Notes: a model not told the origin generated them from the sequence alone. Positions 1-8,490 are shown, numbered from the stretch's first letter. The stretch is DNA of 48,553 bases from Leptospira sp. (GCA_009991425.1 JAACWH010000042.1:1-48553), one strand, 5' to 3'. Program-made: numbers and translations.

Positions 1-1
1 A

Positions 2-472
2 ACCCTAATTGATCCTCGAGATTCAGAAGTAAGGGATGCAGTTTCTGCGAATCTTTTCCTAAGTCGAATAGGCCTGCCTTTGAATTCTTTATTCTATTGG
101 GTGACTGATGACATCAATGTCCCAATTAAGTGGTTGAGCAAAATGGAATACATCACTAATGATCCTAGTTTTTCAGAGGTGTTTGAAAATGATCCGAACG
201 CAGGTGGATCTAAAGTAAGTTTTCGATTTCTAAGAACCTTCTTGGATTTCTCACCTAAAATTGAACCTGAAAATTTTGAAATCTGTCCTATTGTTTTGAT
301 GCATCCGGGAATTGATCCTTGGACGACAGTTGCTTTGAGTGAAAAAACTTTCCAAAAAATTCCATCTAAGAAAAAATTAGTGATCCTAGAAGGTGCAGGG
401 CATTATCCCTATGAAGAACCAGGATCAAGTCAAATGATTCGTGAGATCGATCTTTTTCTAAAAGCAAATTAA
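2..472 (+). CDS. alpha/beta hydrolase, C-terminal part (5' end outside window)
   Basis: The frame is open from base 2 with no stop, so the gene starts before the window and only the last 156 codons are seen. The C-terminal part has the usual layout of an alpha/beta hydrolase: a strand followed by an acidic residue in 'HPGIDPWT' (likely the catalytic Asp) and the general-base His in 'EGAGHYPYEEPG'. The nucleophile elbow (GxSxG) should lie upstream and cannot be checked. A TTG at base 80 could be mistaken for a start, but the upstream codons are continuous and protein-like. Substrate unknown; esterase or lipase-like activity is a family-level inference. Confidence 0.75.
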   Translation, partial: TLIDPRDSEVRDAVSANLFLSRIGLPLNSLFYWVTDDINVPIKWLSKMEYITNDPSFSEVFENDPNAGGSKVSFRFLRTFLDFSPKIEPENFEICPIVLMHPGIDPWTTVALSEKTFQKIPSKKKLVILEGAGHYPYEEPGSSQMIREIDLFLKAN

Positions 473-534
473 GAAATTCGATTCGATGAAATTCTAGTTT
501 GACGAATGAGATAAGAATAAAATAATTCAGATAG

Positions 535-1257
535 ATGAATTTCTTAATTAGAAAGTATTTATCCGATTTTTTTATTCTTATTTGTATTACACTTTCTCTA
601 AATTGCACAACCATTGGCTTTCATGAAAAAGATAAATTATCTAAAATGAATTTCGGTGAAATAAAAACCATCAAGGTCTGCACAATTTATGAGCCAGGAA
701 TTGATTCTGAGGAAATTGCTGAGTTATTTGCTTATTGGAATGAAGAATTATCATTATATAATATTAAAGTACAATCTGTTGATTTAAAACAAATGGAAAG
801 ACCAGGGTTTTATGGAACTGATATCATTCATTTTCTAACCTCTTTAGAATTAAATGAAAATTGCGATCGAATTTTATATTTAAAAGGAAGAAACTGGAAA
901 GATCTAGCCTATGAAGTTCTTACACTTGGAATTTTTGCTGGAATAGGTTTAAAATTCGAAGTCCACGGTGCAGTTGAGACAAGAAGCAATACACGTGGAT
1001 ATATAAAAGCAAAATACATTTCCACTCTTCAACTCCTATTCACTAGCCCCAAATCTACTCTTGTTCATGAAGGCTACCACCTTCTTGGATGTGGGCATCA
1101 GTTGTTTATGGAAGATTGTTATAAAGCGATTTACAAAGTTAAAGATTTATCAATTCAAGAAAGAGAAGATAATAATTTCTTTCCTAGTATTTCAGTTGAC
1201 GGAAGAAAATTTTCTACTCGAGAGCAAGTTAATAATGCTTTAATAAGAAGTGAATAG
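535..1257 (+). CDS. putative lipoprotein with metzincin-type zinc motif (HExxHxxGxxH)
   Basis: This 240-residue protein begins with a basic N-terminus and a hydrophobic stretch ending in 'LSLNC' (Cys24), a spirochaete-style lipobox, so it is probably a lipoprotein. At residues 178-188 it carries 'HEGYHLLGCGH', which matches the metzincin signature HExxHxxGxxH (His178, Glu179, His182, Gly185, His188) used to bind catalytic zinc. The rest is not recognised; a conserved downstream Met-turn is not obvious. The start ATG has only a weak ribosome site. It stands alone: the hydrolase gene ends 62 bp upstream and a convergent TetR gene follows. Zinc-protease function is inferred from the motif only. 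Confidence 0.65.
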   Translation: MNFLIRKYLSDFFILICITLSLNCTTIGFHEKDKLSKMNFGEIKTIKVCTIYEPGIDSEEIAELFAYWNEELSLYNIKVQSVDLKQMERPGFYGTDIIHFLTSLELNENCDRILYLKGRNWKDLAYEVLTLGIFAGIGLKFEVHGAVETRSNTRGYIKAKYISTLQLLFTSPKSTLVHEGYHLLGCGHQLFMEDCYKAIYKVKDLSIQEREDNNFFPSISVDGRKFSTREQVNNALIRSE

Positions 1258-1364
1258 CATCTATAGATATAGAATTTATTTATTTCCTATGGAATATTAA
1301 GGTTACAATAATAAATTTTTACTTCTAACTTTTATAATTATAGATAATTTAACAAATAATTTTC

Positions 1365-1988
1365 TCAGGGGGAATTTCTATCTAATTCTTCCGAGATAAG
1401 TTGATCAAGTATTTTCCAATATTTATTGTCTTTTGACATTCTCCACATAGCAATCGTTCCTTGGTAGTGGGATAATATTCTTTGGGAAAAATTTGAAGAA
1501 TTTGTATTTTTTGATAAGAAATTCAATTTTATAGATTTTTCAATATAATGAATTAATAGTTTCTCCCATATTCTTGTAAATTCTTGTATTGATTTATTTA
1601 ATTTCGGATCTAAGTCAAGAGTTTGATGGGAAAAAGAAGAGAATGGACATCCAACAAATTCACCTCTCTTTGCTTCTGTCTTTTTAGAAATTAACCAGAC
1701 GCGAAAAAATGTCTTTGGGTTTGGATTCAATTCTATGAGCTTAGTCAAATTAATAATTTGAGACTTTTGCTCTTCTTCTAAATAATGCAAACCTAGAACT
1801 TCTTTGGAAGGAAAATATACATATAAATTTGATAAAGACATTCCTGCCTCTTTTGCAATATCCCTCATCCCTGTCCTAAAGAATCCATTTCTGTAAAAAA
1901 GCTTTCTTACAGAATAATTTAAATCTTCGAATTTGGATGATTTTATTGATTTTTGTTGATTTTGACTTTTATTCGTCTTTTCCACCAC
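1365..1988 (-). CDS. TetR/AcrR-family transcriptional regulator
   Basis: This 207-residue protein has a helix-turn-helix at about residues 40-60 ('MRDIAKEAGMSLSNLYVYF') typical of TetR repressors, followed by an all-helical ligand-binding region that I do not recognise further. The start is GTG at 1986-1988, preceded by an AGAGGAAA ribosome site. It is divergent from the thioesterase gene at 2128. The 139-bp gap holds a perfect 16-bp palindrome with the half-site GAACGATC, lying between the -35 and -10 of the thioesterase promoter, so this protein is the natural candidate to repress that gene. The ligand is probably an acyl-CoA or fatty acid by context (inference). Confidence 0.85.
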   Translation of the reverse strand: MVEKTNKSQNQQKSIKSSKFEDLNYSVRKLFYRNGFFRTGMRDIAKEAGMSLSNLYVYFPSKEVLGLHYLEEEQKSQIINLTKLIELNPNPKTFFRVWLISKKTEAKRGEFVGCPFSSFSHQTLDLDPKLNKSIQEFTRIWEKLLIHYIEKSIKLNFLSKNTNSSNFSQRILSHYQGTIAMWRMSKDNKYWKILDQLISEELDRNSP

Positions 1989-2063
1989 TTAGCTTTTTCC
2001 TCTAGTGAATATTTTTTTCTTAATCTATAATAAAAAAAACCAACTCTAATTTACAAGAAATAT

Positions 2064-2092
2064 TTGACGAACGATCGATCGTTCATTATCTT
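2064..2092 (+). promoter_or_regulatory. promoter of the thioesterase gene
   Basis: TTGACG (2064-2069) and TATCTT (2087-2092) are separated by 17 bp, close to the sigma-70 consensus. The predicted RNA start, near 2099, leaves a short leader before the AGAAGG ribosome site at 2115-2120 and the ATG at 2128. The TetR operator occupies the spacer. Confidence 0.6.
2069..2084. promoter_or_regulatory. TetR-type operator, perfect 16-bp palindrome
   Basis: GAACGATCGATCGTTC reads identically on both strands. It fills the spacer between the -35 and -10 boxes of the thioesterase promoter, so bound protein would block RNA polymerase. The half-site and its place beside a divergent tetR gene are typical of TetR-family operators. 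Confidence 0.75.
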
Positions 2093-2127
2093 AAAAATAA
2101 TTAATTTTTCAATTAGAAGGTTACTAT

Positions 2128-2973
2128 ATGAAAACAAGTAAAATCAAAGTAAAAACACGATTTTCTGATTTAGATACTCAAAGACACGTCACTAGCCGCA
2201 CTTATGAAGATTTCTTTTTGGAAGGTAGGATGCTCCAATTATTTGAACTAGGAATCTCAAAGGATGAATTACTAAATTCTCGAAATCAATTTTTAACGGA
2301 AAAATTTAAAATTTTTTTTTCCAAGGAGCAAGGTCTTCATTCTGAATTAGATATTATTTCAAAATTAGAAATCAATGATAAGCATGAATTATTTTGGATA
2401 CAAGAAGCTTTTGAAACAGGAACCGACACTAAGGTTTGCGTTTCTAAAACTAAAGGAAAGTTTCTACAAGAAATTCCTATTTTTAATCTTTCTCCACCAA
2501 ATTCAATTGATGAGCAAAGTTCATTTAAAGAAATAGAACATTTTTCAAAATCTTGCGACCAAATTTCTAGAGAAATGTTTATGCTCTTTTCAGATAGAGG
2601 AATGTTTTATGAATATAATAATTCATCTTTACTTCGTTTATTAGAAGAGTCTAGGTGGATATTCTCACAAGAAATAGGTTTAACAGAAAAGCTCATTCAT
2701 GAATTAGATACGATTACGTTCTTCATGGGTGTTGATTTAAAGGTTACAAGAATTCCTTTTTCGGGTGAAAAATTGTTAACCAAAGTATGGATACATAAAA
2801 TAGAAAAATTTAGATTGTATATGAGAATTGATATTTTAAGAGAAAGCGATGGGGAAGTCTTAATTTCGGCAATAGAAGAACAATTAATTGTAAGTCTATC
2901 TAAACGACGCCCACGTAAAGCGAATGATTTATTTATTGAAAAAGTTCAAAAGTTCATAGAATATCCAAATTAA
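2128..2973 (+). CDS. double-hotdog acyl-CoA/acyl-ACP thioesterase-like protein
   Basis: This 281-residue protein looks like two hotdog (4HBT) domains in tandem. The first begins 'TRFSDLDTQRHVTSRTYEDF' (about residues 10-30), with the Asp/His pair and the 'YEDFFLEGR' helix of YbgC/FatA-like thioesterases. The second starts near residue 150 ('NNSSLLRLLEESRW') and repeats the helix plus sheet pattern. It probably hydrolyses an acyl thioester; the chain length is unknown. The ribosome site AGAAGG lies 7 bp before the ATG. The gene is controlled by the promoter and TetR operator just upstream and is followed 38 bp later by a marR gene, likely in the same transcript. Confidence 0.7.
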   Translation: MKTSKIKVKTRFSDLDTQRHVTSRTYEDFFLEGRMLQLFELGISKDELLNSRNQFLTEKFKIFFSKEQGLHSELDIISKLEINDKHELFWIQEAFETGTDTKVCVSKTKGKFLQEIPIFNLSPPNSIDEQSSFKEIEHFSKSCDQISREMFMLFSDRGMFYEYNNSSLLRLLEESRWIFSQEIGLTEKLIHELDTITFFMGVDLKVTRIPFSGEKLLTKVWIHKIEKFRLYMRIDILRESDGEVLISAIEEQLIVSLSKRRPRKANDLFIEKVQKFIEYPN

Positions 2974-2991
2974 AACTAAAAAATAATTTCA

Positions 2992-3016
2992 TTCAATTTG
3001 ACTGAATCGAATTGAA
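2992..3016. repeat. inverted repeat at the marR start, possible autoregulatory site
   Basis: TTCAATT (2992-2998) and AATTGAA (3010-3016) form 7-bp inverted arms with an 11-bp centre, straddling the proposed TTG start at 3012. More TTCAATT copies occur inside the first codons of the gene. This may be an operator or chance AT-rich symmetry. Confidence 0.3.
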
Positions 3017-3479
3017 TTTTAAACTTCCTTATGTGGCACATAAATCAAGATTCAATTCGATTCAATTTCTTGGAAGAATTTCAGATTTCTTAGCTAAGGA
3101 AATTGAATCCGAATTAAAGGCATCTGGATACGGAATGCTTTCTACTTCTCATTTAGAAATCATTACTTATTTATTTAAAAAAAAAATTCCAATAAATATG
3201 ACAACTATTGCTGAAGAAATTCATAAGAAAAAACCTACAGTAACTATACTTATTAATAAATTAGAAAATTTGAATTTAGTTAATAAGGAAGCATCCAATG
3301 TTGATAAAAGAGAATATAAAATTAGCCTAACTTCAGATGGAATCAAATTTGGTAAAATTGCCCTTAGAATAAGTTCAAAACTTTTTTCCCTTAAGCTATG
3401 GGGTATTAGTCCTGAAGAATCTGAACAACTTTACCTATTGTTAAGAAAAGTATACAATCATATACATTTTAAACCATGA
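3012..3479 (+). CDS. MarR-family transcriptional regulator
   Basis: This 155-residue protein has the winged helix-turn-helix of MarR regulators: 'NMTTIAEEIHKKKPTVTILI' (about residues 60-80) is the HTH, and 'NVDKREYKISLT' is the wing, with the usual Asp-Arg. No ATG exists near the 5' end and an in-frame stop lies at 3003-3005, so TTG at 3012 is the best start. The gene follows the thioesterase by 38 bp and converges on the enoyl-CoA isomerase gene at 3482. A 20-bp near-palindrome of the shape MarR proteins bind overlaps that gene's promoter, suggesting MarR control of it (inference). Confidence 0.8.
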   Translation: MNFKLPYVAHKSRFNSIQFLGRISDFLAKEIESELKASGYGMLSTSHLEIITYLFKKKIPINMTTIAEEIHKKKPTVTILINKLENLNLVNKEASNVDKREYKISLTSDGIKFGKIALRISSKLFSLKLWGISPEESEQLYLLLRKVYNHIHFKP

Positions 3480-3481
3480 AT

Positions 3482-4246
3482 TTAATCTTTGAACTCTGGT
3501 CTCCTACCAACAACTGCTGCCTCTATTCCTTCTCTAGCATCAGCTGATTGTATGCTCGATTTCGTAGCGATTGTGTCAAAATCAATAATCTCTTTAATAT
3601 TTGTAGATAACTTCCGAATAGAAGTTTTAGTATCGATCATAGCTGATATCGAGTTTTTTGTTATACGATTAATGAATTTATTGACTGCATTTTTAAGATT
3701 TTCTTCATCAGGATGGATTTCATGGAACAATCCTAATTTATATGCATCTATTGTCTTTAAAGCATTGCCATTTAAAACATGCTCAAATGCTTCTTTCTTT
3801 CCAATTGCATCGACTAATAACTGAACTATGAATGCAGGAACACGGATCCCAATCTTTACTTCTGGAAGTCCTATCCGCATTCCTTCTAATCCAAATCTGA
3901 AATCCGAAGCGAGAGCCATCATTGCTCCATATCCCATTGCATGACCTGATACCTGAGAAATTACAATTTTCGGATAGAAATAAATTTTTTCTAAAATTCC
4001 AAAAAAGTAACCGAGAAATTCATTTAGTATTTCATCATTCGGTTCTCCAGCAATTGATTGAAGATTTAATCCTTGGGAGAATACTTTTTCTATCGAGCTT
4101 TCCAAAACTAGAATTTTGGATTTTTCTTTTTTAGATTTTTCCAATAAAAAATCAAACTGCTTAAAAGCCTCTAGATCAAAACTATTTCCTTTATCAATAG
4201 CCATTGAAATTCTCTGAATACCATTTATATTTTCATAATGTATCAT
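3482..4246 (-). CDS. enoyl-CoA hydratase/isomerase family protein, isomerase-like
   Basis: The crotonase fold is recognisable from 'FSQGLNLQSI' (first oxyanion-hole region), 'GHAMGYGAMMALASDFRFG' (second) and 'LPEVKIGI' with the conserved catalytic Glu. The first hydratase Glu, expected in the GxGxE position, is Met here (GYGAMM), and the segment after the catalytic Glu resembles delta3,delta2-enoyl-CoA isomerases, so isomerase is more likely than hydratase. The ATG at 4246 is preferred over an upstream TTG at 4258 because a GAGG ribosome site lies 6 bp before it. It has its own promoter and a MarR-type operator and faces the marR gene end to end. Confidence 0.8.
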   Translation of the reverse strand: MIHYENINGIQRISMAIDKGNSFDLEAFKQFDFLLEKSKKEKSKILVLESSIEKVFSQGLNLQSIAGEPNDEILNEFLGYFFGILEKIYFYPKIVISQVSGHAMGYGAMMALASDFRFGLEGMRIGLPEVKIGIRVPAFIVQLLVDAIGKKEAFEHVLNGNALKTIDAYKLGLFHEIHPDEENLKNAVNKFINRITKNSISAMIDTKTSIRKLSTNIKEIIDFDTIATKSSIQSADAREGIEAAVVGRRPEFKD

Positions 4247-4260
4247 TTTATACCTCAAAT

Positions 4261-4280
4261 ATAGTTAGATATCTAATTAT
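4261..4280. promoter_or_regulatory. MarR-type operator, 20-bp near-perfect palindrome
   Basis: ATAGTTAGATATCTAATTAT pairs at 9 of 10 positions around its centre (core TTAGATATCTAA is perfect). It overlaps the last base pairs of the TATAAT box and the expected RNA start of the enoyl-CoA isomerase gene. Palindromes with TTAG/CTAA arms are common MarR sites, and a marR gene lies at the other end of the target gene. Confidence 0.65.
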
Positions 4281-4303
4281 ATTTTGCAAAGAGAAACATT
4301 CAA
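4276..4303 (-). promoter_or_regulatory. promoter of the enoyl-CoA isomerase gene
   Basis: On the minus strand TTGAAT (4298-4303) is followed after 16 bp by a consensus TATAAT (4276-4281). The RNA start would fall within the adjacent palindrome. Confidence 0.6.
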
Positions 4304-4341
4304 TCATAAATAATTACGTTTTATATTTCTTTAACTGTATT

Positions 4342-6258
4342 TTAATTTTTAGTAGAATTTGAATTTTTGAATATAGGTTCGAATAGGTTCTGGTGCTTTC
4401 CTGTTTGGATGTTTTTTAGGTAAGCTGGCTTCTTCCCTTCAGGTTTGTTAATTGAGATCAGCTGAATTTTTTTGCCGAAAAGCCAACCAGATACATATCT
4501 ATCTTTAGCGCCAATGATTCTATTTTCGAAAAGTATGTTATGATATACATCTTCGAGTAATTCATCACCCATTCTTACAATGTATCTTTTGGAAGTAGAT
4601 TTTTTTAACTTACCTACTTCTGATTTATTCACAAAACCAATAGCATTAGCTCTTTCATTTGGAGCTACTCTTATGTTTTGATCATCTTCCATAACCATAG
4701 CATACTTTCCGAATGCTTTTCGCTTAAGAAGCAATTGACCTACTTTATCAATTACTCTCTCATCTTCATAAATCTGCGAAGCTCTAACTAAAAATAAAGT
4801 CGCCGCCAACTCTTTGCTTTTTCCTATTGCATCAAAAATTTCAAAAGTTAATTTTGGATGCTTATCTAATGCTTCTTCGAGAGATTTTAAAGATTCAGGT
4901 GTATTGTGTATCACAAGAGCTTCGATTGCAGCTAATTGTAATTCAGATTCATCTACTGAAAGATATCTATTGATTAATTCGACATCTGTAGGAACTTTAT
5001 ATTGGGCGAGTCCTTTGAGTGATTCAGCAATAACCTGAATCAATTCTGATGTTAATCCTTTTCCCAGAATCAATTCTCGACCTATTGGATCTTTCGTTTT
5101 TCCTAATCCACGAAAACTAGATGCTTTAATCTCTGGATCTTCCGATTTAGTTCCTGCAATAAAATAACTTAATGATCTTTTGTCACCAATATCTGCCAAA
5201 GACTGGAACGCTGCTGTCCTTACTAAGAATCCATCTGAATCGATAGCTTTTTCTAGCTCCCAACGCCCTTTTCCAATCCTTCCTAAAGCATAAGCACTAG
5301 CAGCACGAATACGAGGAATGGGATGATTTTTTAATAACTTAATAAGAGTTATATGTCTATTACCAGACTCAGCTCTAAAAACTGCTATCAAGCCATCATT
5401 GACTTTCTTATTGTAATCACGAGCTTGCTTTTCTTCTTCAGTTAATTGTTCTTCTTCGCTAGGGACTCTTGGATTTTTAATTTTCAATCCATATGCATTT
5501 GGGATTTTTTTAATAATACTTTTAGATTGTTCTTTGTTTTCTTTAATTTCAGCAGAGTTCGAAAGTAATTCAGGGTCTTTTGATTCTACCTGATCTTCTG
5601 AAGTTACATCATTTTGATCGATTTCACGTTCAGTAATATTAGACTCAGATTCTGATTTTTCAGCATTTGAAGCAAGTTGATCAACCTCGGAACTTTCTGG
5701 CTTAATTTGGCTCTCAGAAAAATTCGTACTATCAGAACGTATTCTATTAATTTCAGTAATGATTTGAGGAGCTTTAGGAGTATATTCAGTAAATTTCTGA
5801 AGTATACTACTTATCTCTAAGCCTACGGAAGGAATCATTCCTTTGTCAACTCCTGAAAAATCATCTTCTAATGACTTTTCTATTTCCTTACCTGATTCAA
5901 TTAATTGAGCCATGGAAGCTACTTGGCTTGGTAAACTTTCTTGAAGATATCCTGCAACTTCCATTTCCTGAGAAATATCTTTACTTGATTGTTTATGTTC
6001 ATTGTATACATCAATAGTTCTCTCAGCCAATTGTAAGCTTAGAATTACCTTATTGGATTCTGTAAAAAAATTATCATATTTAGGTTTATCTGTTACAATG
6101 ATTTCTTTTTGAGTATTTTTTAATGGATCCAAATCCGTATTTTCATACGGTCTAAATTTGTAATCAACTTCGGAAAGAGTCATAATTTTTGTAGTAGCGC
6201 AATGACTAACTACTAGGAGAATAATTGTATGTATGGCAATACGAAGATAGGTCTTCAT
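4342..6258 (-). CDS. HEAT-repeat lipoprotein
   Basis: This 638-residue protein starts with a short signal ending 'LLVVSHC' (Cys20), so it is probably lipid-anchored. Residues about 170-270 are low-complexity, rich in Glu, Ser and Asn, and likely an extended linker. From about residue 290 to 480, HEAT/PBS-type repeats follow ('RIRAASAYALGRIGKGRWEL', 'LVRTAAFQSLADIGDKRSL', 'EIKASSFRGLGKTKDPIGRE'). The C-terminus (about 520-610) looks like an SH3-like beta module ('IRVAPNERANAIGFVNKSEV'). HEAT repeats bind proteins, so an envelope scaffold or assembly role is likely, but no specific function can be named. The isomerase gene lies 95 bp downstream with its own promoter. Confidence 0.75.
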   Translation of the reverse strand: MKTYLRIAIHTIILLVVSHCATTKIMTLSEVDYKFRPYENTDLDPLKNTQKEIIVTDKPKYDNFFTESNKVILSLQLAERTIDVYNEHKQSSKDISQEMEVAGYLQESLPSQVASMAQLIESGKEIEKSLEDDFSGVDKGMIPSVGLEISSILQKFTEYTPKAPQIITEINRIRSDSTNFSESQIKPESSEVDQLASNAEKSESESNITEREIDQNDVTSEDQVESKDPELLSNSAEIKENKEQSKSIIKKIPNAYGLKIKNPRVPSEEEQLTEEEKQARDYNKKVNDGLIAVFRAESGNRHITLIKLLKNHPIPRIRAASAYALGRIGKGRWELEKAIDSDGFLVRTAAFQSLADIGDKRSLSYFIAGTKSEDPEIKASSFRGLGKTKDPIGRELILGKGLTSELIQVIAESLKGLAQYKVPTDVELINRYLSVDESELQLAAIEALVIHNTPESLKSLEEALDKHPKLTFEIFDAIGKSKELAATLFLVRASQIYEDERVIDKVGQLLLKRKAFGKYAMVMEDDQNIRVAPNERANAIGFVNKSEVGKLKKSTSKRYIVRMGDELLEDVYHNILFENRIIGAKDRYVSGWLFGKKIQLISINKPEGKKPAYLKNIQTGKHQNLFEPIFKNSNSTKN

Positions 6259-6298
6259 ACTATAATTGTCGGAGTTTGAGGTGCTCTGATTTATTTTC

Positions 6299-6329
6299 TT
6301 GACAAAAAAAAGAATTTCTAACAGAATAA
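6299..6329 (+). promoter_or_regulatory. probable hflX promoter
   Basis: A consensus TTGACA (6299-6304) precedes an AT-rich weak -10 region around AGAATAA (6323-6329), spacing 18-19 bp. It fits an RNA starting just before the AAGGAA ribosome site at 6340-6345. The -10 is weak. Confidence 0.4.
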
Positions 6330-6339
6330 AGTTGAGATT

Positions 6340-6345
6340 AAGGAA
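6340..6345 (+). promoter_or_regulatory. ribosome binding site deciding the hflX start
   Basis: AAGGAA lies 8 bp before ATC at 6354. There is no ATG, GTG, TTG or CTG in frame between the stop at 6339-6341 and 6516, yet the reading frame here encodes a conserved HflX N-terminus, so this site points to ATC as the start codon. Confidence 0.55.
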
Positions 6346-6353
6346 TCAATTCT

Positions 6354-8090
6354 ATCAGCAAATTAAGTGGTAATACCAACGGACTCAAGACAAACCATAC
6401 AAAACGACTTAAGAGTCTAGCAGAAAAGCGAATCCGTGAGGATGTTTTAGTTTCTAGTGAAATTGCAAGATCTGTCTCTGAGATTTCAAGGGAAATATCA
6501 AGGCAAATTGGAATTTTGATCGATCGATCAGGTCACATCACACATATTATTGTAGGATCAGATTCCTCAATTCAAATTCCCTTCTTAGATCGTATTAGAA
6601 CTTCTCAATCAAGACTGAGGGGATTGAGACTCTTTCATACCCACCTTAAAGATGAACCATTAAATCATGAGGATCTAGCCGATTTAGTTCTTCTTCGATT
6701 GGATTATATCACTGCTGCGGTTGTGAACAATGAAGGTTTACCTAGATACTATTACTCGGCTTTTGTGAATCCAGATCCAACTATGAATGATGCTTGGGTT
6801 ATCTTACCTAAGAAATTTCCAGGCCAACTCAAAGAAGGTTTCCTAGACGAAATCCAATCTTTGGAGTCTGAATTCACTCGACGAAGTTCTGAACTAAAGG
6901 ATTCACAGAAAGAAAATAGGGCTTTTCTTGTTGGAAGCTATGATCCAAGACGTATCAAAAGAACACCAGAAGCATCCTTACTGGAATTGAAAGAACTTTG
7001 CAAGACGGCAGACATTCATGTAGTTGATCAATTTATACAAAAAAAAGCTCCCGACTCAGCAACAGTCATTGGAAAAGGAAAACTTGAAGAAATATTGCTT
7101 AAGGCTGTTCAGAAAAATGTAGAGCTTCTTGTTTTCGATTTGGAGCTTTCACCCTCTCAGGCTAAGAAAATTTCTGATAAATCTGATTTGAAAATAATTG
7201 ATAGAACCCAATTGATCTTAGATATTTTTTCCAAAAACGCTAAAAGCCGGGATGGAAAGTTACAGGTTGAACTCGCTCAATTGAAATATCTTAAAGGAAG
7301 ATTATCAGAATTAGATGACAATATGTCTCGACTAACAGGAGGCATTGGCGGTAGAGGCCCAGGGGAAACTAAACTAGAAATTGGCAACCGTCGTGTGAGT
7401 GAAAAGATCACTCGCTTGGAAGTTGAATTGAAATCTCTTCGAAGTAGACGCGAACTCAATAGAAAACGAAGAAATCGAAATGAGATCCCAGTCGTTGGGA
7501 TAGTTGGCTACACCAATGCGGGCAAATCAACCTTACTCAACTCATTAACAAATTCTACAATTTTAGCAGAAGATAAATTATTTGCAACCTTGGATCCTAC
7601 CACGAGACGAATTCGATTTCCAGAAGAGAAAGAAATTATAATCTCCGATACAGTAGGTTTCATCCATGATCTTCCTCCAGATTTATCGAATGCCTTTAAA
7701 GCGACTTTAGAAGAGTTAGGCGATGCAGATTTATTGATTCATTTAGTAGATATTTCCAATCCTGAATATATAGAACAAATGGAAGCAGTAGATACTATTT
7801 TAGCATCACTTGAATTGAATGAAGTTCCACAACTTTTAGTATTCAATAAGGTTGACCATTATACTAAAAATGATTTGGGATTACCACAGATTCAGGGAAT
7901 TTTTGTATCAGCCTCCGAGAAAATCGGCTTAGAAAAATTACTGCTCAAAATAGAGGCAAATCTTTGGAAGGGTGACAAATCCTATTTAAGAAAAGATATT
8001 AAAGGTAATAATGAGAGTCCATCAATCCCAAGCGGTTCTGGCCTCGTCGATGGAATGGAAGATCAAAACCTTCTTAGGCAATTCCATTAA
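6354..8090 (+). CDS. hflX: ribosome-associated GTPase HflX, probable AUC start
   Basis: HflX binds 50S subunits and rescues or splits stalled ribosomes. The GTPase motifs are clear: P-loop 'GYTNAGKST' (about residues 385-393 from 6354), 'DTVGF', and 'NKVD'; the HflX glycine-rich '[14 protein letters not shown]' segment precedes them. A conventional start exists only at TTG 6516, but 54 upstream codons in the same frame encode '[11 protein letters not shown]' and an '[18 protein letters not shown]' helix, both characteristic of the HflX N-terminus. ATC at 6354, with AAGGAA upstream, is therefore the likely start, giving 578 residues. The C-terminal tail overlaps the convergent STAS gene by 69 bp and is unlike usual HflX ends. 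Confidence 0.85.
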   Translation: MSKLSGNTNGLKTNHTKRLKSLAEKRIREDVLVSSEIARSVSEISREISRQIGILIDRSGHITHIIVGSDSSIQIPFLDRIRTSQSRLRGLRLFHTHLKDEPLNHEDLADLVLLRLDYITAAVVNNEGLPRYYYSAFVNPDPTMNDAWVILPKKFPGQLKEGFLDEIQSLESEFTRRSSELKDSQKENRAFLVGSYDPRRIKRTPEASLLELKELCKTADIHVVDQFIQKKAPDSATVIGKGKLEEILLKAVQKNVELLVFDLELSPSQAKKISDKSDLKIIDRTQLILDIFSKNAKSRDGKLQVELAQLKYLKGRLSELDDNMSRLTGGIGGRGPGETKLEIGNRRVSEKITRLEVELKSLRSRRELNRKRRNRNEIPVVGIVGYTNAGKSTLLNSLTNSTILAEDKLFATLDPTTRRIRFPEEKEIIISDTVGFIHDLPPDLSNAFKATLEELGDADLLIHLVDISNPEYIEQMEAVDTILASLELNEVPQLLVFNKVDHYTKNDLGLPQIQGIFVSASEKIGLEKLLLKIEANLWKGDKSYLRKDIKGNNESPSIPSGSGLVDGMEDQNLLRQFH

Positions 8091-8393
8091 TTTAATAACA
8101 TTTTCTAGAAAATGATTTAGACCACCTATTACAACTTTGCCATTGTGCTGATCAACCGTTTTAATTATAGTTAATAGCATAGCAACGCCTACACTGTTTA
8201 TGTACTCTAATTTTGTTAAATTTAAAATAATATTATAATTCTCTGTATCAAAGATTGTATTAATCTTTCTAGAGATTTCAAAAGCATTGTTATTCGAAAT
8301 TTGACCTTCAAAGGAAACGATTACAACGTTTTGATTGTTGATTTGATCTGTATTCAATTCCAATACAAAAGAATTGAACTCTAACCTAGACAT
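8022..8393 (-). CDS. STAS-domain protein (anti-sigma factor antagonist-like)
   Basis: This 123-residue single-domain protein has the STAS pattern: N-terminal strand '[11 protein letters not shown]', then '[20 protein letters not shown]', where the Ser of 'INSVGV' aligns with the phosphorylated Ser of SpoIIAA. The preceding residue is Asn instead of the usual Asp, so phosphorylation may differ. It could bind an anti-sigma kinase or act in another partner-switch. It lies 97 bp downstream of hom on the same strand, and its 3' end overlaps hflX by 69 bp in the opposite direction. Confidence 0.8.
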   Translation of the reverse strand: MSRLEFNSFVLELNTDQINNQNVVIVSFEGQISNNNAFEISRKINTIFDTENYNIILNLTKLEYINSVGVAMLLTIIKTVDQHNGKVVIGGLNHFLENVIKLMELPKKVLIFHSIDEARTAWD

Positions 8394-8490
8394 TTTTACT
8401 ACGACCTTAAGATTTATTTATAACTTAATGAATTCAACATTTTCCATTGGGACTTAAAATTATTTTAAAAGCAAGGAGTTTTTAGAAAGA

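Noticed and set aside
1061..1243. 60-codon frame inside the metzincin-motif lipoprotein
   Set aside because: Out-of-frame shadow; the zinc motif and lipobox are in the longer frame.
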